The notes beneath the pieces are model-generated. The model did not search any database and was not told where the DNA came from. It saw only the letters and a list, made by a program, of their open reading frames with translations. A stretch of 64,000 bases of DNA, taken from NCBI RefSeq assembly GCF_034190915.1, contig NW_026947484.1, positions 213,416,657 to 213,480,656 of the forward strand, given 5' to 3'. Source of the stretch: Cavia porcellus. Its lineage: Eukaryota > Chordata > Mammalia > Rodentia > Caviidae. The stretch's first letter is position 1; every line of letters starts with the position of its first letter. Below, piece after piece: positions 11,046 to 25,084 of the stretch. The translations under genes were made by a program, and so were the position numbers.

Positions 11046-11139
11046 TACAAACAGTGTGGACTCATTGAAGAAAGGGTGGTGCTTGGTCTGGATGGGAAGG
11101 GTTTGTTCCAGGAAGTTTAAGGGTGTCTTTTGTATCTAG

Positions 11140-11310
11140 TGCACCCAAGTTCAAATTCTAAGTCCTGCACTTCTTAGTTTTTTGTGTTGGTCAGGTTATT
11201 TCTACTTTTCTGTCTCATTTTCTTTATATGTTAAATTGGGTAATAGCAATTGCTAATCCTGTATGGTAAGGAAAATGAATGTACAATTAAAATAAAATCA
11301 TACTATATGT
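11140..11310 (+). mobile_element. MIR SINE
   Basis: Diverged MIR: CCCAAGTTCAAATTCTAAGT, CTGTCTCATTTTCTTTATAT and GGGTAATAGCAATTGCTAAT follow the order of the MIR core and 3' half. Confidence 0.65.
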
Positions 11311-11467
11311 GCCTGAGTCCATAGAATTAACAAAATTCTCTTTTAAACCATCAAATACTAATGGTTATAATTACCAGATAATACAAATATTTTTTTAAAC
11401 TTTAAGAAAGTAAAAGAATATGGGTAGATTAATCAATCTTTGGGATATAGGACATAGGGAAAAATCA

Positions 11468-11505
11468 CACTTAATCTAAAATCACACTTAATCTAAAATA
11501 TCTAA
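11468..11505. repeat. 18-bp tandem duplication
   Basis: Two near-identical copies of a unit reading ATCACACTTAATCTAAAA. Confidence 0.85.
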
Positions 11506-12184
11506 AATAACCTTAAGAGGCCAACATTTGGGCCCTTCCAAACATCTCAGGACAGATGAACTTTTGGTCTCTTTTTGTGCCAAGACTTTCCCTTCCCTGG
11601 ATCAGTGGAGGCGAGAGTGAGTTGCACTTGGGTGGGCTGTGAGGAGCGGCGGTGATGAGGGCACAGGAATCCTCTGTGTTCTGTTGAGAACCTTCAATGT
11701 TTTCCCTTTTGTCTTTCTGAGAATAACTGGTAATTTTACTTATCTTTGTAGTTGAGGAAGCTAAACATTTTGTTTTCCTTTTCAGTGCCACACTTTAAAC
11801 TTTATCAAGTGTAACTTTTTTTAGAACTATAAGTGGGGTATGATTTAAAAATTATAGCTTGCAGTCTTTCCTAGAATATCTTTAAATTCTATTATAGCTT
11901 TTTTCTTACCCGTCAATTTTCAAAGCCTTTTCAGTATACTTTGCTAGAAATTGTGTTAGACAAAGAATTTCTTACCTTTTTTTTATTCATTTTTAGTATC
12001 TCACTCTGAAAAAAGCCTGAATTTGCCATCTCCCTGGGAAAAATAAGATTAGAAATTACTATATGATACTGTTCTATTCTGCTGAGTATCATCTTATTGC
12101 AGTGGTCAACTAAGTTGGTTACTGGTTGTGGCAGATAATTATTTAAATATTCACCAGATACTTAGAAGGGTCATTATTGCATAG

Positions 12185-12335
12185 CAGAGATAGATTTCTA
12201 GGTTCTTGTTCAACATTGTTATTTTGCTAGTTTTATGCGTGTGAATACATTACTTAACCTTTCAGTTTTCTTACTTGTAAAAAATGGTAGCAATAATAAT
12301 AATACTAATAGGATATTATGGGGCCGAAATATATT
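12185..12335 (+). mobile_element. MIR SINE
   Basis: ACTTAACCTTTCAGTTTTCT followed by ACTTGTAAAAAATGGTAGCA and AATAATAATACTAATAGG is the diverged central and 3' part of MIR. Confidence 0.75.
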
Positions 12336-13396
12336 GTTATATATCAGTGAATCTAAGGTATTATCAGTTTGAAGATTACATCTATATATGTCTTTGAGAA
12401 AAAGCTTAAATTATATCATTGTACTTTTTCATCAGTTTTTTGAATTATGTAGGCAGAAATAATTTTGTCATTAATTACTCCTTATATACATAAGAAGTAT
12501 AAAGTTAGATTCAGCAAATTATTTTCTGAAACTATACATATTCAAAGACTGAGTTAACTTTGACTTAAAGTTAGCAGGAATTAAAGTTAACAAAGTAACA
12601 CTCAGTGACTGAACTGCAGACTTGCTGAAATCTTGTCACATCTACCTCTTTGCTCTGAGATATCTTTCATCTGTTCTGAGAGGTTGTTTTCCTGCTTTTA
12701 CTTGCCTTATTATAACCTACTTGTTACTTAGATCTTTTATTACAGCCTGACACTCATGAAAACAGAAATAAGGATCAACAAATACAATAAAAAATGCCAA
12801 GACAGAGCTAACCAGTTAAAAGGTATAATAAACATGATAAAACATTGGGATCAAACTATGGCTTAGTGATTTTTGAACTGAATTTTAAATAATATTTAAT
12901 GTTGGTTTGTGTCTGGTGAGCTAAATATTGTGTTTTTGTTGTACTGTTTTGTTTTTATGAATTTCACGGGTTTTTTTGGACATCCTTTCCTATCAGTGTA
13001 TATATTTTCTGCTGTTGGATTTATGCTTTTTTAAATTTAAAGACTAGTAAATCTTTGCTATCATGTAAGCCCCATTGGTGCAGGGCATATTTGGCTATTT
13101 GTTTACTGATAAATTTCCAGGCACAGGGCAATGCCTACCTAACATTGTACATTCAGAACTCATGGATTTTAGTATATCTTGTTTAACATTTATATTTATA
13201 AAATACCTTTCCTTCCAGATTCACTTTAAAATTCTGTGTAGCTTATAAATGGTGGAAGCACTTAGTATTTTATGTTAAAAACAAAACAAACAAAACTTTT
13301 TTTTTATATGTGTGATCCTGGAATGTGTGTTATGACTGCATGTTTTATATATTGACTAGGTTTGTTGTATAGATTAAAGAGATTAATGCGTGTGCA

Positions 13397-13475
13397 TTCT
13401 TATTAGCTACTGGTTTATAGTTTATAGAACCAGACACTATAAACTGTAAACCTTAACAGTCAGTGCTAATAAGAA
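13397..13475. repeat. Imperfect 79-bp palindrome (two-step hairpin)
   Basis: Outer arms TTCTTATTAGC (13397-13407) and GCTAATAAGAA (13465-13475) are perfectly complementary. Inner arms GGTTTATAGTTTATAG (13412-13427) and CTATAAACTGTAAACC (13437-13452) pair at 15 of 16 positions around a 9-nt loop. The spacers between arms are 4 and 12 nt. It could be a small inverted-repeat transposon remnant or a hairpin-forming transcript. No known family was recognised. Confidence 0.85.
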
Positions 13476-14509
13476 ATCTTCCTTGAATTCTGAAGTGATT
13501 CCACACTGTGTCTAATAGAGTATAATTTCATTTACTCTCTTGGGGGTGTGTGTGTGTGTGTGGTCAGGTTTTTTCACCTGGGGCTTAGAGTACTTTTAAT
13601 TTTCATGTGTCCCTATCATAAGGTTAGTGGTATGTTTTCTTACAAGATACAGAAATTCCTTTAGAATTAAAGAGCGACATCCATTGATGAAAGGATTACA
13701 TAACATTATTCAATAAAGAATATTGTGTGTTATAGTTACTCATAATCTAAGACAGACTTGGAATTTTTAGTTGAAAATAGGTCATGCTGTTTGTAACATT
13801 TGTTAAGATATAAAGGAATTGTTAAGAACTTTTAAAGTGATTCAAATGAGAGTTAAGCACTTTGAAAAGTGTTTCATAGACAGTGTGATGAAAATAAATA
13901 TTTCCTTTGGAAACCCTGACTCAGACATTTCGCTGATTTCCATAATGATGGAGCCAGAATGTCTCAGACAGTTCAAAATCTCCTTCTTTCCTTTTATTTT
14001 TGCTGAGAAGGGCCTACAAGTGTGGCAATATGTTTGCTTTCATTTTGATCATGGATTATATGGGTATGTAAGAAAACTACTTTTCTATCTAATTTTAGCA
14101 TGAAATTTAGCTAATTTAGCTACTTATCTTTTGGAATGTGTTTCTGTTTTTACACTTTTGGAGATAAAGTGCACTAGAAAAGTAATCTTTTTCCATTTCT
14201 TTCATAGATGAGTTGTCAGATAAACTTCATTTCTCACACTTGTTTCTTGTTGAAATTCATTCCCATTTACTTGTGAAAGTATATTTAGAGTATTTGGATG
14301 CTGGTTATCTGTTTGCTGCCTTACCACTTCAAATTATTCCTGCTTTTTTGCCTTATCACGAATTACTACTTCATAGAACATGATTTTGTAAGCTGAAAGC
14401 TTTTGAATAATTAGATTACAGGAATTAATATTCTTAGAGTTTCAGATTAGTTGTTGCTTTGCTTAAATGAATTATTACAGTCAAAAAAATTCAGAACTTT
14501 GGTTTCTTT

Positions 14510-14562
14510 TGCAGTGGTGGTGATTGAATCCAGGGCCTTTGCACAGAGCTGTATCTCCAGAG
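14510..14562 (-). mobile_element. Old ID-type fragment
   Basis: GTGGTGATTGAATCCAGGGC and CAGAGCTGTATCTCCAGA fit a diverged, truncated antisense ID-family SINE. Confidence 0.5.
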
Positions 14563-17500
14563 GAGACTTAAGTGCAGGTCATCTGATCTTAAAACTTGTT
14601 TTAGCATACTTTGCTGCTTTTTCACCTTCCTCCATTGTTCAAATACGGTAGCTAATCAGTAAGCTTGACTTGAAGGAATAAGCTTATTATAATATTCTTA
14701 ATTTTGCCTACAAGGACGATGGTAAAACATCAACAATGGAAACTTCTGAACATGCATGAGTTTATATTTAGATGAATTAATTTATATGATTTTTTACCAT
14801 TAAGAAATTTCCCTAAAGCATAAATAATATTGGAGTCAGAATACCTTTAAGAATCCAGTGCAGCTTCACATCTTTTTAGAAGGTACTGTAGGCTCCAAAT
14901 GATCAAGCCTTGCCAAGTGCTTTTTATAGCCTTAACACTCTTTCAAATAGATTTGTATTACGGTGATCAAATGCAACACCTCTTTCAAATTTTTCATTCT
15001 CTTCAACTTTTTAGAATTTATTGCAAATTTAATTTTTCTTAGTGCTGGTTTTAACTTATTAACTATTATATTAACTGGTCAGATTTTTTTTTTAAAAGAG
15101 ATTATTCTGGGAGGAGATTTTTCAAAGAGTAATGTAACTCTTGTTATATAAGATTACATGTCATTTATTCTCATTGTATTTGGATATTGCTAGCCGATGG
15201 CAAGAAATAGTCATTGAGGGATTACCTTTGGGTTAACACACTTTATGTGATGAAGATTGTGAAGGGAGTAATGGAAGATTGCTTTACCACGTCTGGCGTG
15301 GTCATGCTGTGGATGTCGCCTTGCTGGAACCCTGGCATAGGTGTTACGGAAGAATAGTGGCATGACCAGGAAGGAAATTATTTGAAAAGAAAGCTTGATT
15401 TCTTTTGCTTTCCAGTTGTGCTTTCTATTACCTGATGTATGCTACAGAGATAATTTGCTTGTTGTGTGCTTGCTTGGTCATTTTCTGCATGAGGTTTGAT
15501 CTCTTCTTATTTCCCTTAACATAAGCTAGATTTTGGTTAGGGGGTCAAGTCTTTCTTTCTTGTAACAGAACACATACTTGTGTTGCCATGATGAGTGTAG
15601 ATATAATAAAGTTATAAAGAAAAATATTATTCACTTAAGTAAACTTTAAAAACATAATGATAAAATCTCTTAAAAGGGGTGATCAACTACTTTACCAATA
15701 ATTTATTTGCACTGTAAAATTTCAGTTTGTAGTTCCTTTAGTGAGCTCCTGTGTTGCATGTAAAATGCATTTGCAGTGAAATTTTACTTATGGAACCTCA
15801 GTTTAAAATCAGATTTTCTTGAATCTGTTTATACATCTTTTTGTATGTGTGTGCTTGAAACCTCAGTTGGTTGTCATACAGAAATAAAATTCAGTATATC
15901 ACTTTGTATAAAGTGCCTGAATTTGGTTTGCTAGAAGGGTGCTATTCTTTGAAATTTTAAAATATCTCTTTTCAACAGATAAGTATCATTTAGTGTATTG
16001 GCAGGATTATCTTTTATAGATTCACCTTTTTGCTGTGTGGATGGTATTTTTTCTGAACTATCTTAGACTGAAAGTTAACAGTAGGGCTCTGACATTAAAT
16101 ATATTCAGGTCATACAGATCTATCTAACTGAAGAAAGTATGGTCTATATGAAAAAACTTTGAGAAATGAGAGTCAATTACATGAAGATTTTCCTTTTCTT
16201 TCTTCAAATAGCCTTCACGTTTAGACACACACCAGGCAAACAATGTGCTAGCCCTGAAAAATCTCTCTGTGGAGACTCAGGTCTTAACAAAGCTTGTGGG
16301 TCTGCAAACTACTTTGCATAAGAGATGGATATGGCTATGTATTTCAGCTTCTTTGCAGGATAAGGCAAAGCAGAGAAAATAGCCATGCTGTGTGTCTCAA
16401 AGAGCCCTTGTGTGGGTATTTCAGCTTGAAAGGAGATTAGCATTGGAAGTCTGTGATCATGTCAAACATTTGTAATTGAAGGTGGCTGTTGAAAATAATT
16501 CTTTACATAACTGGATCCTAGCAGTTGCTGATGATGAGGTAAGTGGCGTGAATAGGAAATGCTCTGTTTGTCATTGCTTGAGCCTCAAAGCCAGGAAGCT
16601 TGGTAGCTGGAAAGACTCTAAAAAGCATCAACACTGGATGTTTGAAAATTCAAGTTTAAGAGGCTTTTTATGACAAATGCAGAAGAAATATATGCATAGG
16701 AATATCTAACATCTCATTTTGCTGTTAATGTTGTCCCGTGCCATAAGTAAAATAGAATGTTGTTCATTATTCTGTTATCATGTAATGATTTTTGCCAAAC
16801 TACAAGGCTAAGCAACTCATGCATGTTCTTCAAGTAAACCGACTTATTCAGTGGGCTTCTTTGTCCTGTTGCTTGTATTTCTAGCCTTTGAAATCAAGTT
16901 CTAGAAGATTTGAGGAAAGGTTATAGATCAAAACTCTTTTCCATAGGTGAATATGACTTTCTGTGTGTATGTCATGAATGTGCTATAAAAACTCAACTGA
17001 ATTTGCAAGTGATAAAAGATATAAATATGGTTAAATGCATAGAAACATCTATTATATCTGCACCCTTAGGCTGCTAGTGAATAAATCCTTCCAGGCAATT
17101 TTTTGAGTGAAGTACAGCTTTTGAAAAACAACAAAGTGAATGGGAAATATTTTTCTGAGAGGATTTTATTTGCTCATTCAAGGCAGTAGATAAACATTAA
17201 ATGATTTGTGGTGGATTTCATTTTCTTGGAGTACCTTCTGCAAACTGAAATTCAATCAGTTATTGTGTCAAGGGATGGGTGCATTGACCTTGTCAAAAGA
17301 GTGAGCAAGGATTTCATTTGACTTTGGTTTGTTAGTTCACAATGTTCATGAATGTCTGGATCTCTAACCTTGGCTTTTTATAACTGTAATTCTAGAGAAA
17401 CACTTATGTTTCTCTTTTTTCTTTGTATTTGTTCATTTGAAAAGCCTTTCAAAAGGAATCGCAGTCTGCATGTGATTATAGCTATCAGTAACATTTACAC

Positions 17501-18744
17501 TAACTGCTGAGATGAAACTTTTCTTTTTGGACCTTGCTAATTTCACATATCAATAGAAGAAGAAACCATCCTTCCCCTCTTTAGAAGGCCTGACTTTGCT
17601 AATTGGTAGCTGCTCTTTGGATTGAATTAGATTCCTTAGGGACAGAGTTTGATAGAATAATTTTTGACATTTTAATTTGACAAGAAACAATTCAGGAAAA
17701 CAACTTAGACATGTGCCCGAAGTAGAGTCTTCTATTGCTATGATTGTGATTCTCAGTGCAGAGAATGCCTTTGAAAGTCAGCAGTACTTTGTAAACCCTG
17801 TGACCCATCTAATATGATGATTCAAGCTGCCTGGCAGGTGTTTTTACAGGAGCGTCACTAAAAGACTCTTGTGTAGTTTAAAGACTGTTTTCCTATAGAT
17901 ATTAGGATTTGGAGGACATAATTTAATACATTCTGATCTTTGTGACAAAGACACAGCTTTCTAGAGACAATAAATTTAAGTATAAAATGTATCCATAAAA
18001 TCTATCTGTATGCCCCATTCTTTAATTAAGTTATAAACTGTACCTTTCATGCTTGCAAATGGTAGAATACACTGGTTTCAGTGGAAAGTTATTTTTGTGC
18101 CATTGTGAATCTATAAAAATGGAAACTTCTATTTTACTTCTAATTTAGTTCTGAAAAATTGTCTTGAAATCTTGCACATATTCCCCAAGTATTTGGAAGA
18201 ATATTTAACTAACCAAATTAGAAATAACATAGATGTTTGAAAGTATCTGATAGCAGAGTCCTGGGTTTTAGGTCTTGGAAATAGATTGAAAGACAAGGAA
18301 AATGACTTTCAGATCTTCTTTTTGTTTGTATTTCAAATATACAAAGGTATGTTAACTAGTACATAAGGCTAGAAATCTATCAGACTTGCTCATGTGATAG
18401 TCATTTATTCCAGTGGAGACAAACACATTTAACTGCCAGTACATCCTTCTGAAATTAGGGTGAGTAAGATGATTTGGAGAAATAAACTGCTTAGTGTTTA
18501 TTGGTTACATTCTTTTACTTTGCAAGCCAAGTTTGAGACTTTGGGTGGGGGCATAGTTCACTGAATCTTATTGAAAATTTATTAAAAATGTTGTTGAATC
18601 AACCCCAAGGAAAAACTTTAGTTTGATGGCAATTACCTGATTTGTCCAATTTTCTCCAACCCAAACAGCTTCTCTTCACTATTCCTTTTCGTATATGTGC
18701 TGCTGAAGTGAAAGCGCTCATTATTGGGTTTTTGTTGGGATTTT
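14563..18744. other. Intronic stretch, unique
   Basis: No exon or repeat recognised. This is one of the longest stretches without young SINEs; the part 15900-18000 shows no recognisable element at all. Conservation with other mammals would be needed to see any regulatory content. Confidence 0.55.
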
Positions 18745-18826
18745 TGTTTTTTGGAGCTGGAAATTGAATTCTGAGTCTTGCACATGCCTAGCATGAGCTC
18801 TACCACTAAGCTACATCCCCAGCCAC
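18745..18826 (-). mobile_element. Diverged ID SINE
   Basis: Antisense: GGAGCTGGAAATTGAATTCT, CTTGCACATGCCTAGCATGA and CTACCACTAAGCTACATCCC then CAGCC. It resembles the general rodent ID consensus more than the younger local type (which has CGGTACC and a longer tail). Confidence 0.85.
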
Positions 18827-21800
18827 ATTTTAGGAACTAATGTTTTAAAAAGCAGAACATAGTTTTTATAGCAATTTATGTGAAATCTTAGATGCTTTTC
18901 TGTGATATAAATATATTTTATATTATAACAAAATAAAATTATAGGTTTTATTTTGCAAAAATTGCTACTAAAAAACCCGATAAACTACCAGGAACATGTG
19001 AAATTAGGGAGCTAAGAGGTGCTATTGGGTTTCCCAAGGTAAATTTCCTGAATATTAATTTCTACCACTAGGTACAGTAATTTTATTTTCCCAAAGCATA
19101 AGAATTTTCCTGTTCAGTGTTGTATCTTTGCAGAATTACAATATCAGTCTTAAATCCTCTTTGCTATTAATAGAGGAATCTCTTAAAATATTATTTGGTT
19201 TGTGTATGTGGGGGTAGCAATTGTGCCGGTGTTAGTGTCTACCAAATAATATGCAGAGCTCAGAATTAAATGGTAAAAAGTCATACTATTCCTGTCCACA
19301 CTGGAAGGCTCATCTGGCCCTGTACCATGGTGTATAGACTAGTAATAGCCATCTCTTATTTGCAGATTCTCTAATTCTCTAGCTCTTTCCCCTAGTAGGC
19401 TTCATGTTCTATGTTTTATAGTGATAAGAAATTTTAATGGTTTGGTCAGCCACGCGCATGTGAGAGTTAGCATGCTTTCTGTCTGGCTGTTTCCCTGTCT
19501 CTCACATACTCCTGCTGCACACAAACACACATGTAAATAAGCACTCACAGTCTGCTTTCTTTTTTTCCATCTTTTTTCTTGCTTTTTATATGTGGAAAAA
19601 GGGTTAATATTTTCCATTATTATTGTGTGAAGATGCCTTGACTATAAATAATTTATTTTGTTTCATGAGGACTTATGATTTAAATCATTTTACATTTATT
19701 TTTAGTAAAATCATTTATTATATTTAGCCATATATTGGTTAAAATTGTTTACAAAATAGAAACAGCAACTGTTCTCTAAAAAGAAAAAGTCCTAAGGATG
19801 GAAGAATTGAAGTTAATATATCATATATTTGGGTTTGTATTCTAATATTTTTTAAAATTTTCAAATGAACATTATTTTGGAGTATGATTCCAAATATGTG
19901 ATATGCTATATTAATAGTACTTAAGAGATTGTAATGCTACCTATAATTCTTCTAAATTTAAGTAAGAAAGTTTGAAATCAATAGGAAAAATTTAATTGGA
20001 GTTCTTTGATATAAATATATTTTAGGACAACATCAAGTTATTTAAAATTAGCTTTGGAATGGAGACTTCATACTTAAATCAGAATTTCAGGGTAAGCAAA
20101 ATAATCTTCAGATGTTTTCAGCCATTGTGTAGTTCCTGTTGAGGATTCTCTCCAGCACTGGGGAAGCAGGAAGTCTGTAGTTTAAATTCTTTAGGATCAG
20201 ATTATATTGTTGATTTTCTTTACACATGGTGTTAAGTATGTATTAAAAGTGACAGCTATAACTTTTACTCTCTTACTTTTGGGAATTTCAAGAACATCAG
20301 TTTCTTCTGATTTGTATGACTTTTATGTTCTTAATTTTTAAGACTGTGTACTTTTAAATTATAGTATGACTGCATATCTGAACAACCTAAGTGGTTTTAG
20401 TAGTGTATTGTATTTTAAAGACTGTGTACAAATCTGTTGGTTGGTTTTAAAGATTTGGTTAGGAAACTCCAAAATGAGATAAGAAAATATGAGTGGACAG
20501 GAAGGTTATGAGTACACATTTGTTTTAGGTTCTCTCATTTTGCCACTTAGAATTTCATCTTAGTATTGAGAATTATTGAGATAAAATATATTTGCCAAAA
20601 ATTAGTCTCAGCAACTAAGTTTTAAAAATTGCAAGGGACAGAAGAAATATCAGGATATTTTGGTGGTTTGAAGTTGCAGTTGACTAAATACAGATTTGTT
20701 TTCAAATTTCAGAATATGTTCAATGAATTTAATATGCGTAGTCTTTTGTCCTTTGGCTTCATCAAGATTGTCATTAGCCAAGTAATATTTAAATGTCATA
20801 GTTTGTCCCATTGCTTTTTTGAGGACTGGAAAACTGGTAACTGTTAATATGGCTCTCCAACAACATTGGTTATTATGAGATACTTGACAATAGCATCACT
20901 TTGTTTATCCCCATACTCATCTTTATACATAAGTGCAAATTGGTTTTTATTCTCATTAATGAAAAAACAGCTCCCTCTATTTTAATGTGTAAAACAGAAA
21001 AGCAAGTGATTCTGGGAAGTCTGGAATGAATTAAATCAGCAAAGGGTATAGGAAAAAACACAAGAGACATGGGAATCACATCAACATAACTTATTTTACA
21101 GAAATGGAAACTCGTGACTAAATGGTGAATAAAAAATTTAGAAAATTCCATTTTATTTAATATTTCATTTAATATTTATTAATTTTATGTTCAAACTGTA
21201 GTATATGCATATATATTATGATGGGTTATGCTGTTTTTATCCTTTTCATATTTATATTTTAATTGGCCTTATAAGAGGATCTGAAAATATGAAGATGAGA
21301 AATAATTTGAACAACTTCCCAGAGTGTTCATCAGTTGCTTAAAGTCAAGACAGACATTATAAGCTCCACTGGGCTTGTTTCAGTGTGAAAATAAACACAG
21401 TATGTGGCACATAAGTAAAAGTCGGTGGTGTGGTACAGGAAAAAGAAATACCTTGTTTATGAGAGAATTGGAAGATCATACATATCTGGATGCTCTTAAA
21501 GGCCCTCACATTGATGCTGCTTATGTTAAAAGATAACTGATTTGAATCCAAATGGACTCCTAGCTCTTACTTGTGTTTCATCTTGTGAGGTATTGGAGGA
21601 AACCAGGTGGACTGGAAATATCAATTGTTGGTCCAATAAAGTACAAAAACATAAGTAATACTGGATTTGCATTTTTCAAGGATAGATTGTGTCATCAATA
21701 ATCTGTTGCTCATCTGAATGAATCATTTGTTTAGTTTCTGATGCATTTGATCAGAAAGATTGATAATCGATGTCGCTGGCTAAACAAATAACTTATTTGT

Positions 21801-23484
21801 ATGCTTTTCTGGTATCTCCGTCTTTGAGGGTCCCTCTAACATCATTACTGTTGCTGAGATCAGACAAAGCAACACAGCAGACCATCTTGCCAATTTTGTT
21901 AGCTTCTAGGAACATGTTAATTACTGACCTTGGCAGGCCACTGTAAAAGGCCTCCAAAGCTTTCTCATTATTGGGAAAGAAGAGAATCAAGAGGAGAGGT
22001 CTGAGCAGAGGGAAGGTATCTAAATATAGAAAGAACTCTAGCCTCACAGTCCAGAGGCAAGGTTCTGGTTCTTGAGCGTTGGTTTTACCATTTGTTTACA
22101 AATGATCTTGATCTAATAATTATTTAATTATTTAGGTCTCTTTCCAAAATAGATTACTTATGATGCTGACTTGCTTTAGAGGGCTTTATATATTAAAATG
22201 AGTTAATAGATATTTCTGTGCTTTCAGAAATTTCTAAGTAAGGCCATGTATTGCACAGCAACATTTTGGTCAGGAATGCATTATGTATACAGTAGTGGTC
22301 CTGTGAGTTTGTACCACCCAGAAGCAGCATCATACCCATTCCTATATATAGGAATACTCTGCTGTGTTCTTAAAATGGCAAAATCACCTACTAACCATTG
22401 CTCAGAACATGTCCCTGACATTAGGCAATCTATGACTGTGTTATGTAAATGTAGAAGACTGACGCTATTTACTTTAGAATAACTGAAAATGATCTTGAGA
22501 AAATATACCCTCTAGTACTCTAAAGAATTCTATGGCTATTTCCCTCTCTACATAGCAGCTAGTTTGACCAAGTTGCTACACAGACAGGGCATTGAGGGGA
22601 ACCATTGCATTCAGCTGTTTTCTTATTTTATGAGAATTGAATGTAGTCTGGGCAGCTAATTCTTGGCATCATAGCTTTGTTCTGATAGTTGCATCTGGCA
22701 CTGGGCTGATTTAACTGAGTCTGAGGTTTGTTCTTTTCAGAATGTGCTCTCTAGGCAGCTTGTACGTGGCTCTGACATCAGCACATGCTGCTGCTGCTGC
22801 TTTTTCTGCCTTCTAGCACCACATGTGAGGCTAAGACATTCTGACACCTGCCATTTGGAACCTTTACTCGCTGAAAAATGTCAAGATTTTCAGACAAGAT
22901 GAAGATAGATATAAGTGATCATTCTTCCCTATCTCATGAATAGGCCGAGGGCATTTTTGGATAGACGTGTGAACTGCTGAAGTGGTACATACAGTTCTGT
23001 TATTTTTGAGAGTGCCCACACAGGTTTTGTGTATTTGGGTGTATTTTTCTTATTCTCTTTTGCACCTCTTTGATATGACATTAATTTGGTGCCTATATAA
23101 GCAAAGATTTTTAGCAGTTTTCTGGGTATGACTGCATAAATGACAAGAGGTGAGAGAGTGGTTTTTTTAAAAACCTCAGTAGGAAATTGGAGATATTTAA
23201 GGATGAGCTTCTGTTAGGATCACTTTACTGTATAGAGGTACACTCTGATGATTGTCAAGTCTTAAATTAGTAGGAATGTGCTCTGCTGTTTTAGGGTCTT
23301 GCTGATTCCCCTTTCTTTCTTACCACAAACCATCTTAGTATTTTAAGATTAGAGGTGTGGTTGGTAAATTAAAGAACAGAAGTGCTAACTTGGTAAGTCT
23401 GTTTCTCCTAGCAACTAGGATTCACTTGATCAAAAAAGGGAGAGTTGAATGCTGCTGTAAAGTGAAAGTTTTAAAACCTAGTAT
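18827..23484. other. Intronic stretch, mostly unique
   Basis: AT-rich intron with no recognisable exon, RNA gene or clear interspersed repeat. There is a short (CTG)n run near 22787-22801. The antisense open frame 22047-21793 (84 codons) has no recognisable domain. Confidence 0.55.
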
Positions 23485-23500
23485 TATTTTACTTATTCTT

Positions 23501-23603
23501 TTTTGTTGTTGTTGTTGTTGTTGTTTTTGGTACCGAGGATCGAACTCACAACCACGCTCTTGCAAGGCAGGCAGTTTATGCTGCTGAGCTAAATCCCCGG
23601 CCC
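23501..23603 (-). mobile_element. ID SINE with perfect target duplication
   Basis: Antisense full-length ID with a (TTG)n-modified tail, GGTACCGAGGATCGAACTCA and GCTGAGCTAAATCCCCGGCC at the 5' end. Flanked by TATTTTACTTATTCTT at 23485-23500 and 23604-23619, which marks it as a young insertion. Confidence 0.95.
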
Positions 23604-23619
23604 TATTTTACTTATTCTT

Positions 23620-25084
23620 ACATTATGATCTTATGACTAAATAATAACTCACTGTATGTTGAGTAAACTGTTTCCTTTATTTCTCATTTGTTATCTTTGT
23701 CTTGAATCTCAAGTTCAGTTCTAGCCCAAAGATGATAATGTAATGTATAATTTAAGAGAGAAGCCAATGACTCTAGTCTTTTTGAATTGTAAAACATAAA
23801 GCTTTTGGATGAGAAGATAAGCTGAACATTACATTATTGTGAGCTACAGTCTATGGAAACTGTGGGTGACATGTGAAAGCATATCTACTGGCATCTTTGG
23901 AAATCTGTTTTTCAAGTGGCTATAAGTGGCAAATGGAAAGAGAGAATAAATATTGCTCAGCGGCCTTGTTGCTTACAGTGTAGCAATAAAGAATCATTAG
24001 GATTATAATGTCTATTTTTAGCAATTGGGATACAATGAAGTCAAGTGACTTATGTTATCAATAAGACCCATGAAAACATTTTACAGTGGAAGCCTTGTAG
24101 TTCTTCAGTAAGTAAAACTTTTGCTTAGGGTTCTAGGTGGACTTGAGTTATAAAATAGATTTTCATTGCACATTTAAACTGTCTTCATCTTTTAACTGGA
24201 TCCTTCCAATTGCAATAGTTTTTCAATCACAGAATATGTCATAGGTTATATATAGTTACAGCATTTGCATATGTTTTCATGTTAGGATTTGCTGTTTTTG
24301 GATGTAGATAATTATCTAGGAATAAATGTGTGTTTGGGGGTCTTACCTTGCAAGTAATACTGCTTTTACTGAGTCAAATGTATTTTTATTTTTTGAAGCT
24401 TTTTTTTTTTTTGCAAGTTATGGTTCTGGATAAGATTTCACTATAGCCACCTTTCCTCCTAGTTTAATGTACAATAGGTTTTCAGCAAAGAGAGGGTTTT
24501 CTGGTATGTAAATTATTTTAAAAGACCCAGAGGTGAAAAAGAGTAATAGAATTAGACAAAAATGCCAAGATAAATCAAAGTTATACTCATGTATGTTCTT
24601 TCTTTATAACCTTTACGATGGTATGTTATTCGTTTTTTTCTGATCAATTTGTAGAGGGGACATATGTCTTGCATTTTTAAAAATGTGGTGTCAAAAGCTG
24701 TAAGACTGACCAGTGATTCTGAAAACAGTGGCTCAGAGGTCCACGGTATTCAGTGCCAAATCTCCATCCAAGATTTTGAGGTGATAGTTTTGGCTCATGT
24801 AAAACTGAATCTATTCATTCTGTGATGTATTAAAAACATTTGCAAGTTTTATTTTCTCTTCCTCTTAAAAAGAATATGTTTAGGTTGATTGTTGTAGACT
24901 TTTCTAAAACAAAGCAGGAAAGCAGATTCTGTGACATGTAGCATATGAATGACACATATACTTGTGGGAAGCCACTAAACTTACATTCTTCAAGATTTGG
25001 TTTTATTTTTTATTCTTGATTTATTTATTTTGAGTTTTCGAGACTTTAGTGGATATCAGACTTCATCCAATTTTTTAACTTTTC
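23620..25084. other. Intronic stretch, unique
   Basis: No gene or repeat recognised except short T-runs. Confidence 0.55.

Larger units (their letters stand above)
11330..14500. other. Intronic stretch, mostly unique
   Basis: Apart from the 18-bp duplication, the MIR near 12.25 kb, a short TG run at 13547-13562 and the palindrome at 13397-13475, I see no exon, RNA gene or recognisable repeat. Short open frames such as 13819-14103 have no recognisable similarity or splice context. Confidence 0.6.

Noticed and set aside
21793..22047. 84-codon antisense open frame as a possible processed pseudogene
   Set aside because: The predicted protein shows no family I recognise and there is no poly-A tail or target duplication next to it.
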